Origin: CAYWRZ01 sp964460845
GTDB lineage: Bacteria; Bacteroidota; Bacteroidia; Flavobacteriales_D; UBA2798
Direction: 5' to 3'
Assembly (NCBI GenBank): GCA_964460845.1
Contig: CAYWRZ010000004.1
Coordinates: 62,001-126,000, forward strand
DNA length: 64,000 bases
Positions 7,566 through 15,058 of this stretch are shown here, piece after piece (position 1 is the first letter of the stretch; every line of letters begins with the position of its first letter). The notes under the pieces were generated by a model. The model did no database searches, was not told the origin of the DNA, and worked only from the letters and a program-made list of their open reading frames with translations. The translations under genes and the position numbers were made by a program.

Positions 7566-8189
7566 TTAGTAGTGCGAATGTTCTTTCTTTTCCTCTTGAA
7601 TACTTTCTGTTTTTCCACGAATAATCGACTTCATGTCAGGGGTTTCTGAAAAGCGGTCGAAAGCATTACACGTTGACTTGCCAAACATTGCAAAATATAG
7701 CTCATAGGTTTTGGTGTAGGCATCGTTCAAAGAGGTGGCAGCTATGGGTTCAAAAAATTCAAACTCAGGAAAGCACTCTTTAACTTTACATCTGCAATCG
7801 AAAAAGCGTGCGTACTTAGCTTCTTTTTTCTTATTGTAGATATAGAGGTCTTCCAGAATTTGTACTTTAAAGATGTATTCAAATTTTTTCACCTGTTTAT
7901 CTCCGGTTTTAATTCCGGCTGATATTTCAAAATAGAGTGTTTTCCCACTTTCAAATAGTTTCCAGTATTTTGCGGGTTCTTTTTGTTTATTACAAAATTT
8001 CTGTATCTCTTTCTCTTTTTCCTTAGCGTTTAAGGGCGTTGCTTCTGATAGATTAGGGTCTTCAGGTAAAATATCCTCAGCAGAAGTAATTACAATTGAC
8101 ACTTCAGCTCCATCACTGATTACAATCCTCTTTTTTGTGGTTTTGTCATACAGATTGCCAAACTTGTATATCGCGTTTATAGATTCCAT
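7566..8189 (-). CDS. Hypothetical protein, AT-rich orphan
   Basis: I do not recognise this 207-residue protein. It has no signal peptide or membrane helix. It is rich in Lys and Glu, with charged helices near residues 52-75 (NAKEKEKEIQKFCNKQKEP) and a beta-like centre (KTLYFEISAGIKTGDKQVKKFEYIFKVQILEDLYIY). Two cysteines form CRCKVKEC near residues 132-137. Base composition is clearly more AT-rich than the surrounding core genes, and it stands next to a tRNA gene, a common insertion point. This suggests a recently gained gene, but no integrase is visible. Confidence 0.6.
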   Translation of the reverse strand: MESINAIYKFGNLYDKTTKKRIVISDGAEVSIVITSAEDILPEDPNLSEATPLNAKEKEKEIQKFCNKQKEPAKYWKLFESGKTLYFEISAGIKTGDKQVKKFEYIFKVQILEDLYIYNKKKEAKYARFFDCRCKVKECFPEFEFFEPIAATSLNDAYTKTYELYFAMFGKSTCNAFDRFSETPDMKSIIRGKTESIQEEKKEHSHY

Positions 8190-8403
8190 AATTTATAATT
8201 TGAAAATGGCTCGTAGATAAAAATAAGAGTTTTCCAACTTATATCTAACAAATTCAGGGGAGGTGCCCACTTCTTCGTCTTATCCTACAGCGTATATTGT
8301 TACGTGCTCAAAATGATTTTAACCTGTATGAAGCGTTTAATGTCGCGATTCTACCAATAGAGGAAAGAGATAAAACAGAGCATTTAATATTTATTTCACC
8401 TCA

Positions 8404-8448
8404 TAAAAAAACCGGAATCCCTGCACTTAATGTGAGTTATTCCGGTTT
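8404..8448 (-). terminator. Intrinsic terminator of the tRNA-Arg gene
   Basis: The minus strand has AAACCGGAAT (8448-8439), a 20-base loop, then ATTCCGGTTT (8418-8409) running into a T tract at 8411-8405. The stem is a perfect 10 bases. It begins 2 bases after the tRNA 3' end. Confidence 0.8.
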
Positions 8449-8450
8449 AG

Positions 8451-8522
8451 TAGTCCCGGCAAGAATCGAACTTGCATCTAGAGTTTAGGAAACTCCTATT
8501 CTATCCATTGAACTACGGGACC
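8451..8522 (-). tRNA. tRNA-Arg, anticodon CCT
   Basis: The minus strand folds as a 72-base tRNA: acceptor GGTCCCG pairs with CGGGACT (one G-T pair at position 1), a short D arm GTTC/GAAT, anticodon stem GGAGT/ACTCT around the loop TTCCTAA, and T arm GCAAG-TTCGATT-CTTGC. The anticodon CCT reads AGG arginine codons. CCA is not encoded. A terminator follows directly. Confidence 0.93.
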
Positions 8523-8583
8523 AATGGGGCGTAAATGTACCAAACATTTTGAAATTGGAGGTGCGCAGCGTGCTACGCGGCGT

Positions 8584-9693
8584 TTATTTGCGGAGTATCC
8601 AGGCCGAAGGATGACCCTTATCCCGTACCTGACGTAAGGCTTGCAGGGCCTCGTCCATCGAGGTATAGCTGCCCATCGCTACGCGATGCAGACCGTGGTG
8701 CTTGTCGAGAATATAAGCGGGCAGACCTTCGCTTTGCAATTGCTGCACGAGCTTATCGGCATTATCCGGTTCGGCAAAGCAGCCCCCGATAATATGTACC
8801 GAAGCGTTTTTCGGCGTGGCCGGTATAACCACAGAGGGTGGCGCTACATAGGTGCTTTCCGTCTCGGCCGGACGAACCGTCAGGTTCAGCGTGCTTCCGT
8901 TGTCGAGCTGCACTTGGGCCACATCGGCAGTGCCTTCACTAAGTTTCTTCCACTCTTCGGCGGCGTTGTAAGTGGCGGGTTGCCAAATAAAGGCTTCGGA
9001 GCGCGGTTCGTAGCTTATGGTTTTCGCCGAAGCGAAAGGGTTCAGATCAGAAAGCTGCAGTGTTCCCGTTTGCAGAAAATCCGTTTTCAGCGGAATCCAA
9101 AGCGAATAGAACACAATGGGTGCCAGGGTGGCTGCTACCGGAGCATAACGGCGCAGCATAGCCGAGGGCAGGGTGCGTACCACCGCTAACTCTTCTTCGG
9201 ATTCGGGCTGCGGCTCAAGCGGTATAATTTTAGCTTCGGGCGGCGTAAGGACACGGGCTTCATTGACCGCCTGCCGTATTTCACGGGCTGCTACAGGGTA
9301 TAAGCCAAACGATTCGACCAAAAAGTTTACCGAAAAATCGGGACGAAAACGCAGCACGCCGTCGCGATCGGTGTAAAGCACGCCCAAATCTTCAAAGATC
9401 AGGCTCTCGCCCCGGCCAAGCTTTTCGCGGCTGCGCGATACGAAATCGGCTACCCTACGCTTAGCTTCCGAATAGGGCAGGTTTTCGGCACGGGCTATCG
9501 CATCGGCTAACAAACCGTCGTTGCCGGTGAGATTCTTATTGAAAATGATGCCTTTAGAAGGAGGCATCGCCAGTTGCTTTTCGGGCTGGAGCGAAGCCGG
9601 TTCAAGGTTGGCTACAAAGCCCCCCAGGCCGGGTATAATTACACAGTCGTAGCGGTACAGCAGGGTACTGATATGCGATTCAATCTTCGTCAC
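8584..9693 (-). CDS. CCDC81-type HU domains plus SPOR domain protein
   Basis: A 369-residue protein of a Bacteroidota-specific architecture. Residues 1-60 resemble the first CCDC81-like prokaryotic HU domain (ISTLLYRYDCVIIPGLGGFVAN) and residues 65-125 the second (RVADFVSRSREKLGRGESLIFEDLGVLY). A single membrane helix spans about 185-201. The C-terminal 70 residues (VHIIGGCFAEPDNADKLVQQL to WILRK) are a SPOR domain, which binds denuded peptidoglycan at division sites. The protein may link nucleoid or cytoplasmic partners to the septum. It is the last gene of a minus-strand set with kdsB 26 bases upstream. Confidence 0.85.
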   Translation of the reverse strand: MTKIESHISTLLYRYDCVIIPGLGGFVANLEPASLQPEKQLAMPPSKGIIFNKNLTGNDGLLADAIARAENLPYSEAKRRVADFVSRSREKLGRGESLIFEDLGVLYTDRDGVLRFRPDFSVNFLVESFGLYPVAAREIRQAVNEARVLTPPEAKIIPLEPQPESEEELAVVRTLPSAMLRRYAPVAATLAPIVFYSLWIPLKTDFLQTGTLQLSDLNPFASAKTISYEPRSEAFIWQPATYNAAEEWKKLSEGTADVAQVQLDNGSTLNLTVRPAETESTYVAPPSVVIPATPKNASVHIIGGCFAEPDNADKLVQQLQSEGLPAYILDKHHGLHRVAMGSYTSMDEALQALRQVRDKGHPSAWILRK

Positions 9694-9719
9694 GAAAGCG
9701 AAGGTAATACTTGGGCGGC

Positions 9720-10463
9720 TTATTTCCCAAAAGTTGTCAACAAGGTTTTCAAATCTTCGGGCGTGTCGATGGCAAAAGCCTCTTCGTCAGTAAGCGCCGT
9801 CTTGATCCGAAAGCCGTTTTCGAGCCAGCGTAGCTGCTCAAGCGACTCGGCGGTTTCAAGTATCCCCGGTTCCAACGCGCTGATTTTTTGCAAGGTATGA
9901 CTTCGGTAGCCGTAGATGCCGATATGCTGGTAATAGGTGTGGGTCCTGAGCCATTCTTCTTGCGGACGATCTTTTTGAAAAGGAATAGCCTGCCGGCTAA
10001 AATACAGCGCGTAATCCTGCCGGTCGCGCACCACTTTTACCTTGTGGGGGTTATGCAGTACTTCGGTTTTTTCTATTTTTTTGACCAGCGTGGCAATTTC
10101 CGCAGCGGGATCGTCGAAGCATCGCACCAGCCGATCTATCTGCGAAGGCTGAATAAAAGGCTCGTCGCCCTGAATATTGATCACCGCATCGAAATTGCCT
10201 CCGTGCAGCTCGAGCGCTTCGCGGCAGCGATCGGTGCCGCTGAGGTGATCCGGCGATGTCATCAGCACGTGGCCGCCAAATGTTTTTACATGGTCGTAGA
10301 TGCGCCGATCGTCGGTGGCTACCCATACCTCGGCCAGTAGCGAAGAGGCGCTTGCCTGTTCCACTACGCGTTGTATCATCGATTTCCCGAAGATATCGGC
10401 CAGGGGCTTGCCCGGAAAGCGGGTCGAGCCGTAGCGTGCGGGTATAAGACCAATCAGTCGCAT
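9720..10463 (-). CDS. kdsB: 3-deoxy-manno-octulosonate cytidylyltransferase
   Basis: A cytoplasmic enzyme of 247 residues that activates Kdo with CTP to CMP-Kdo for lipopolysaccharide inner-core synthesis. The N-terminal nucleotide-binding motif LIPARYGSTRFPGKPL and later INIQGDEPFI and HIGIYGYR are family hallmarks. Length matches E. coli KdsB. It starts 1 base after the prenyl synthase ends, so the two are cotranslated. The partner enzymes kdsA and kdsD lie 30 kb away at 39697-41444. Confidence 0.96.
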   Translation of the reverse strand: MRLIGLIPARYGSTRFPGKPLADIFGKSMIQRVVEQASASSLLAEVWVATDDRRIYDHVKTFGGHVLMTSPDHLSGTDRCREALELHGGNFDAVINIQGDEPFIQPSQIDRLVRCFDDPAAEIATLVKKIEKTEVLHNPHKVKVVRDRQDYALYFSRQAIPFQKDRPQEEWLRTHTYYQHIGIYGYRSHTLQKISALEPGILETAESLEQLRWLENGFRIKTALTDEEAFAIDTPEDLKTLLTTFGK

Positions 10464-10464
10464 A

Positions 10465-11430
10465 TCAATATTCTCTTACAAGCAGCGATTCGGCTAATTC
10501 GAGCAGCGCCTGTTTTTGACTGTCGGGTACGCTTATGGCCGACAGGTGATCCAGCGCTTCGCGGTGAAAACGAATCATTTCTTCGCGTGTTTGTGTGCGT
10601 ATATCGAGCGCCGCATAAAGCGACAGCACTTGGTTTATTTTTTCCTCTTCGTTAGATTGCGGTTGGTAAAAAAGAGTTTCGAGTGCTTTGCGTTGCGAGG
10701 AATTGCTCCGCTCAAAAGCCAGCAGCGTGAGGTAGGTTTTTTTATTCGCCGCAATATCGCCTCCCGTTTTTTTACCGAATTTTCCGGTATCGCCAAAGGC
10801 ATCAAGCAGGTCGTCCTGCAACTGAAAAGCAATGCCGAGCTTACGGCCGAACTCATACAGGTGCCCTGCATCCTGTTCATCCGCATTTGCCAGAATGGCA
10901 CCGATTTGCAACGCGCCGCCCAGCAGTACAGCCGTTTTCAGGTTGATCATCTGCAGGTATTCGGCAATGGTCACATCGTGACGCGCTTCAAAGTCCATGT
11001 CTAACTGTTGCCCTTCGCAGACTTCCAATGCGGTACGCGTAAATACGTCGAGCACGGTGGGCAGTTTCTGCGAATCGCATTGTGCCAGCAGTCCGTAGGC
11101 TTTTACCAGCATTCCGTCGCCGGCCAGCATGGCGCTGTTCAGATCCCAGCGTGTATGTACGGTGGCTTTTCCCCGTCGTAAGGGAGCCTTGTCCATGATG
11201 TCGTCGTGGATCAGGGTGAAATTATGGAACAGCTCGATGGCCACTGCCTGAGGCAGCACGTTTTCTGCTTGTCCGCCGAAAAGTTGGTGTCCGCGTATAA
11301 GGAGTATCGGCCTTGTACGTTTTCCGCCCAGCGTCAGAAAATAACGCATCGGTTCGTAAAGCGCGGCTGGCGATTGGGGCAAGTCGAGCTTTTCGAGTGC
11401 TTGTTCGATCAGGGAATGAGGCGAAGCCAT
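10465..11430 (-). CDS. Polyprenyl (probable geranylgeranyl-type) diphosphate synthase
   Basis: A 321-residue trans-prenyltransferase. The first Asp-rich motif is IHDDIMD with PLRRGKATVH after it, and the second is FQLQDDLLDAFGD; GGKRTRP binds isopentenyl diphosphate. The fifth residue before the first Asp-rich motif is Phe, which in characterised enzymes limits the chain and suggests a C15-C20 product rather than octaprenyl; this is inference. Its start codon directly abuts the rfbA stop codon and its end is 1 base from kdsB. Products could feed carotenoids, quinones or lipid carriers. Confidence 0.9.
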   Translation of the reverse strand: MASPHSLIEQALEKLDLPQSPAALYEPMRYFLTLGGKRTRPILLIRGHQLFGGQAENVLPQAVAIELFHNFTLIHDDIMDKAPLRRGKATVHTRWDLNSAMLAGDGMLVKAYGLLAQCDSQKLPTVLDVFTRTALEVCEGQQLDMDFEARHDVTIAEYLQMINLKTAVLLGGALQIGAILANADEQDAGHLYEFGRKLGIAFQLQDDLLDAFGDTGKFGKKTGGDIAANKKTYLTLLAFERSNSSQRKALETLFYQPQSNEEEKINQVLSLYAALDIRTQTREEMIRFHREALDHLSAISVPDSQKQALLELAESLLVREY

Positions 11431-12294
11431 TTATCGGGCAATCAGGTTAAGCAGGTAATTTCCGTAGCCGCTTTTGGTGAGAGGTTCGGCGATGCGTGCT
11501 AATTGTTCGCGGTCGATGAAGCCCATGTGGTAAGCTACTTCTTCGATGCAGCCGATTTTGAGTCCCTGGCGTTCTTCAATAACCTGCACAAATTGTCCGG
11601 CTTGCATCAGCGAAGCGAAGGTGCCGGTATCGAGCCAGGCGGTACCACGGTCGAGCAGCGATACGCGCAGGCGTCCCTGACGCAGGTACTCGCGGTTTAC
11701 ATCGGTAATCTCGTATTCGCCACGTGCGCTGGGTTGCAGGTCGCGGGCAATATCGATCACATCGTTGTGGTAAAAATATAATCCGGGTACGGCGTAATGC
11801 GACTTGGGCTTTGCGGGTTTTTCTTCGATCGAAAGGGCTTTGAGCTGCGCATCGAATTCTACCACACCATAACGTTCGGGATCCGATACATGGTAAGCGA
11901 AGATAACGCCGCCCTCGGGATCGATATGGCTGCGCAGGTTACGTCCCATGCCTACACCGTAGAAAATATTGTCGCCCAAAATCAGCGCTACCTTATCCTG
12001 TCCCACAAAATCGCGGCCTATCACAAAAGCCTGTGCCAGGCCATTGGGAACGGGCTGTTCGGCATAGCTGAAATTACAGCCAATGGCCGATCCATCGCCC
12101 AGCAGCTTTTGGAAATGCGGTAGGTCGTGCGGGGTCGAAATGATCAGAATATCCCGAATGCCTGCGCTCATCAGCGTCGATAGGGGATAATAGATCATCG
12201 GCTTGTCGAACACGGGCATCAGTTGTTTGCTGACAGCCAGGGTAAGCGGATGAAGGCGGGTACCGGAACCGCCGGCGAGGATAATTCCTTTCAT
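11431..12294 (-). CDS. rfbA: Glucose-1-phosphate thymidylyltransferase
   Basis: This 287-residue enzyme forms dTDP-glucose from glucose-1-phosphate and dTTP, the first step to dTDP-rhamnose and related sugars. MKGIILAGGSGTRLHPLT with SKQLMPVFDKPMIYYPLSTL is the canonical N-terminus, and LGDNIFYG is the catalytic region. Length is normal for RmlA. The usual partners rfbB, rfbC and rfbD are absent here; instead it heads an operon with a prenyl synthase, kdsB and an HU/SPOR gene. The next gene starts with no gap. Confidence 0.95.
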   Translation of the reverse strand: MKGIILAGGSGTRLHPLTLAVSKQLMPVFDKPMIYYPLSTLMSAGIRDILIISTPHDLPHFQKLLGDGSAIGCNFSYAEQPVPNGLAQAFVIGRDFVGQDKVALILGDNIFYGVGMGRNLRSHIDPEGGVIFAYHVSDPERYGVVEFDAQLKALSIEEKPAKPKSHYAVPGLYFYHNDVIDIARDLQPSARGEYEITDVNREYLRQGRLRVSLLDRGTAWLDTGTFASLMQAGQFVQVIEERQGLKIGCIEEVAYHMGFIDREQLARIAEPLTKSGYGNYLLNLIAR

Positions 12295-12340
12295 ACGGTA
12301 AAGTTAGCAATAAATGCCCAAGGCAGGTTAGGGCGGTAGC

Positions 12341-14977
12341 TTACTGAAGTGTGGGCGGAGGTGTCTGTTTGATTACCTGTATCTCGCTCAGCTCTTCGTC
12401 CACCTCTTCGTCATAAATTTCGAGGAAAGGCTCCCGGAAGGCTTTCGTGGTAAGCCATTTGTCGAGGCTCATCAGCAGCGAAGGCAGGATAATCAGGTTG
12501 CAGAACATGGCTACAAGCAGCGTAATAGATACCAGCAAGCCGAGCGCTTTGGTACCGCCAAATTCGGAGAACGTAAATACTGAGAAGCCGCAGAGCAGTA
12601 CCATAGAGGTGTAGATCATTCCCACGCCGGCCTCGCGGATAGCGTAGAGCGAAGCTTCACGAATACTTTTTCCGGCTTTAAGCTCCTGCCGGTATTTGGC
12701 CAAATAGTGAATGGCATCGTCTATCGAAATGCCGAGCGCTATACCGAAAATAAGTATGGTCGAAGGTTTGAGCGGAATGTCGAAAAATCCCATGATGGCT
12801 GCCGTCACGATCTGCGGAATAATATTGGGCAGCATGGAGATAGCCACCATTCGCAGCGAACGGAAAAGCAACGCCATCAATACCGAAATGGCAATTACCG
12901 CGAAGACGATGCTCGACATCAGGTTTTTGATCAGGTAGCTCGTGCCTTTAGCATACACCGAGCTGAGACCGGTAATCAAAATGTCGTAACGCGAATTATC
13001 GACGGCTTTTTTCAGGTGGGTATCAAATTCTTTTTCCTGCTGCCGTGCCAGCACCAGCTCAGGATTCTCTTCGAGGGCGTACAATGCGGTCGAATCGGTG
13101 CCGGCTAACTCTTTCAGTAAAAGGGTATAGACGCGTGGATTTTCGTCGTAAAATGCTTGCAGCAAACGATCTTTTTCTTCCCCTTTGGCTTGTAGCACAC
13201 CATTCAGCATGGAATCTACTTCGTGGCGATCGGGATTCAGGATGAGGTCGGCCCGACTCAGGGTGTAGCTTTCAATGCTGTCGAGCGCTTTGGCGCCCAA
13301 ATCTTTTATCTGTGTGGTAATTCGCGTACGCGTTTCGGTACTGTCGATAAATCCTTTGGTGGCCGAACGGCTGTCGTTGCGCAGGTTGTCGAAATAGGGC
13401 TTGATGTACACCAAATCCCTGCGTTCGATCAGCTTGTATTTCTCGGGGTTACCGTTGTAAAAGGCCTGGTTCACGAATTTTACGGCATCGACGAGCGACA
13501 AAGATTTGGAGAATACGCCCTGTTCGGCCAGCAGTAGCTGTATTTCTTCCAGCTTTTCCAGGTTTTTATCCCTCATCAATTGACCGCGCTGCTTGAAATT
13601 CACCACTACTTCAAAAGGCACCATTCCACCGAAATTTTGCTCGATAAAACGGAGATCTTTTTTCACTTTCGAAGAATTGGATAAATCTTCGGTAATGCTG
13701 CCCGTCGTTTTGATCAGGGAAATACCCCATAGTCCGAGGGCTATCACAATCAGCGAGCCGATATACACCCACCGTCTTTTGAAAGAAGCAATATGCACCA
13801 GCGTATCGATTACACCATGCACCCAGCGTTTTTCCAAATGTTTGGTATGCCGCACTGGTGGATTTCCCATATAGCTGAACAGAATGGGAATAAGGATAAT
13901 GGCTAAAAAGAAAAGACAGAATACGTTAATGGAAGCGACGATTCCAAACTCGATAAGCTTGTCGCTGTGGGTGAAAATAAAAGTGGCTAATCCGGCAGCG
14001 GTAGTGGCGTTGGTGATGAACGTGGCCGCGCCTACTTTGCGGATCACAAGGGTAAGGGCGCGTAAGCGGCTGTGCGAATGTTTGTATTCCTGATGGTAGC
14101 GTGTAATCAGATAGACACAGTTGGGCACTGCGATCACAATCATTAGCGGAGGTACCAGTGCGGTGAGCTGCGAAATTTCAAAACGGAAAAGCCCGATAGT
14201 ACCGAAGCTCCAGGTGGTGGCAACGGCTATTACGGTCATGCAGGCCGCAATTACTCTAAACGATCGGAACACGATAAAAATAACGATAGCCGATACCAGC
14301 GCCGCCAAAATGATGAAAAGTGTAATCTCGTCTTTCAGTGTATGAAAAAGCGTATCGCGGATAAAAGGCATTCCCGAATAATGGAAGTATTCAAACTCCG
14401 ATTCGTATTTTTCGGTCTCTTTCACGAGATCCTGTATGGTCGTGCCCCGGTGCGGAGAGTTGAATTTTTCGGCGTTCACAAACACCATCATCAGGTTGGC
14501 CCCGGTCTTGTTGTAGAGAAGTCCCTCGTAAAAAGGATAGGAAAGCACGCGGTTTTTGATGGCTTCCATTTCGACTTCAGTAGCCGGAGCATGAGGTGAA
14601 ACGGGTTTCAGCTCGAATTTTTTCAGCGAGTCGTTTTTCACCGGTGCGTACATGTGTGCTACCGAGAATACCGAGTCGATGCCCTCAATTTTTTTCAGCG
14701 CATTGCCGAGATCCTGCCAGGCTGTGAATTTTTTCAGCGTGAACATATCGGGCGCCTGTACGCCTATCACCACCACCATTCCGTCTTCGCCGAAACGGGC
14801 TTTCATGTCTTTGTACTGCAGACTGACGCTGTCTTTCTCCGGCATCATCGTCTGGAAGTTGTGGTTGATTTCGATCCGTGTAATTGCGATGTACGCCCAT
14901 CCTGCGGTAATAAGGGCGACTACAGCTAACAGCGGAATACGGTTGCGTAAAATAAATCGGGCAAGAAAATCCCACAT
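12341..14977 (-). CDS. RND/MMPL-family exporter
   Basis: An 878-residue inner-membrane transporter with two repeats, each a membrane helix, a large periplasmic domain and a five-helix sterol-sensing-like bundle (helices clustered near residues 215-375 and 690-845). The proton-relay region GISIDDAIHYLAKYRQELK in the second half and PNCVYLITRYHQE in the first are typical of hydrophobe exporters in the HpnN/MmpL group. No periplasmic adaptor gene is adjacent, which fits this group. A lipid or hopanoid-like cargo is possible but cannot be read here. The gene is separated by 46 bases from rfbA and 81 from the DUF5686 gene, all on one strand. Confidence 0.88.
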   Translation of the reverse strand: MWDFLARFILRNRIPLLAVVALITAGWAYIAITRIEINHNFQTMMPEKDSVSLQYKDMKARFGEDGMVVVIGVQAPDMFTLKKFTAWQDLGNALKKIEGIDSVFSVAHMYAPVKNDSLKKFELKPVSPHAPATEVEMEAIKNRVLSYPFYEGLLYNKTGANLMMVFVNAEKFNSPHRGTTIQDLVKETEKYESEFEYFHYSGMPFIRDTLFHTLKDEITLFIILAALVSAIVIFIVFRSFRVIAACMTVIAVATTWSFGTIGLFRFEISQLTALVPPLMIVIAVPNCVYLITRYHQEYKHSHSRLRALTLVIRKVGAATFITNATTAAGLATFIFTHSDKLIEFGIVASINVFCLFFLAIILIPILFSYMGNPPVRHTKHLEKRWVHGVIDTLVHIASFKRRWVYIGSLIVIALGLWGISLIKTTGSITEDLSNSSKVKKDLRFIEQNFGGMVPFEVVVNFKQRGQLMRDKNLEKLEEIQLLLAEQGVFSKSLSLVDAVKFVNQAFYNGNPEKYKLIERRDLVYIKPYFDNLRNDSRSATKGFIDSTETRTRITTQIKDLGAKALDSIESYTLSRADLILNPDRHEVDSMLNGVLQAKGEEKDRLLQAFYDENPRVYTLLLKELAGTDSTALYALEENPELVLARQQEKEFDTHLKKAVDNSRYDILITGLSSVYAKGTSYLIKNLMSSIVFAVIAISVLMALLFRSLRMVAISMLPNIIPQIVTAAIMGFFDIPLKPSTILIFGIALGISIDDAIHYLAKYRQELKAGKSIREASLYAIREAGVGMIYTSMVLLCGFSVFTFSEFGGTKALGLLVSITLLVAMFCNLIILPSLLMSLDKWLTTKAFREPFLEIYDEEVDEELSEIQVIKQTPPPTLQ

Positions 14978-15058
14978 AACTTATGTGACCCGGGGAAAGA
15001 GGATGAATCCGGGAAGAGGCAAAGAAACAAAATTAAGGTTAAAAAACAGCCGCTTTGA

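Noticed and set aside
8297..8488. 63-residue plus-strand ORF ending VVPARIELASRV
   Set aside because: Its end is the antisense translation of the tRNA-Arg gene and its middle crosses the terminator; this is a well-known artefact.
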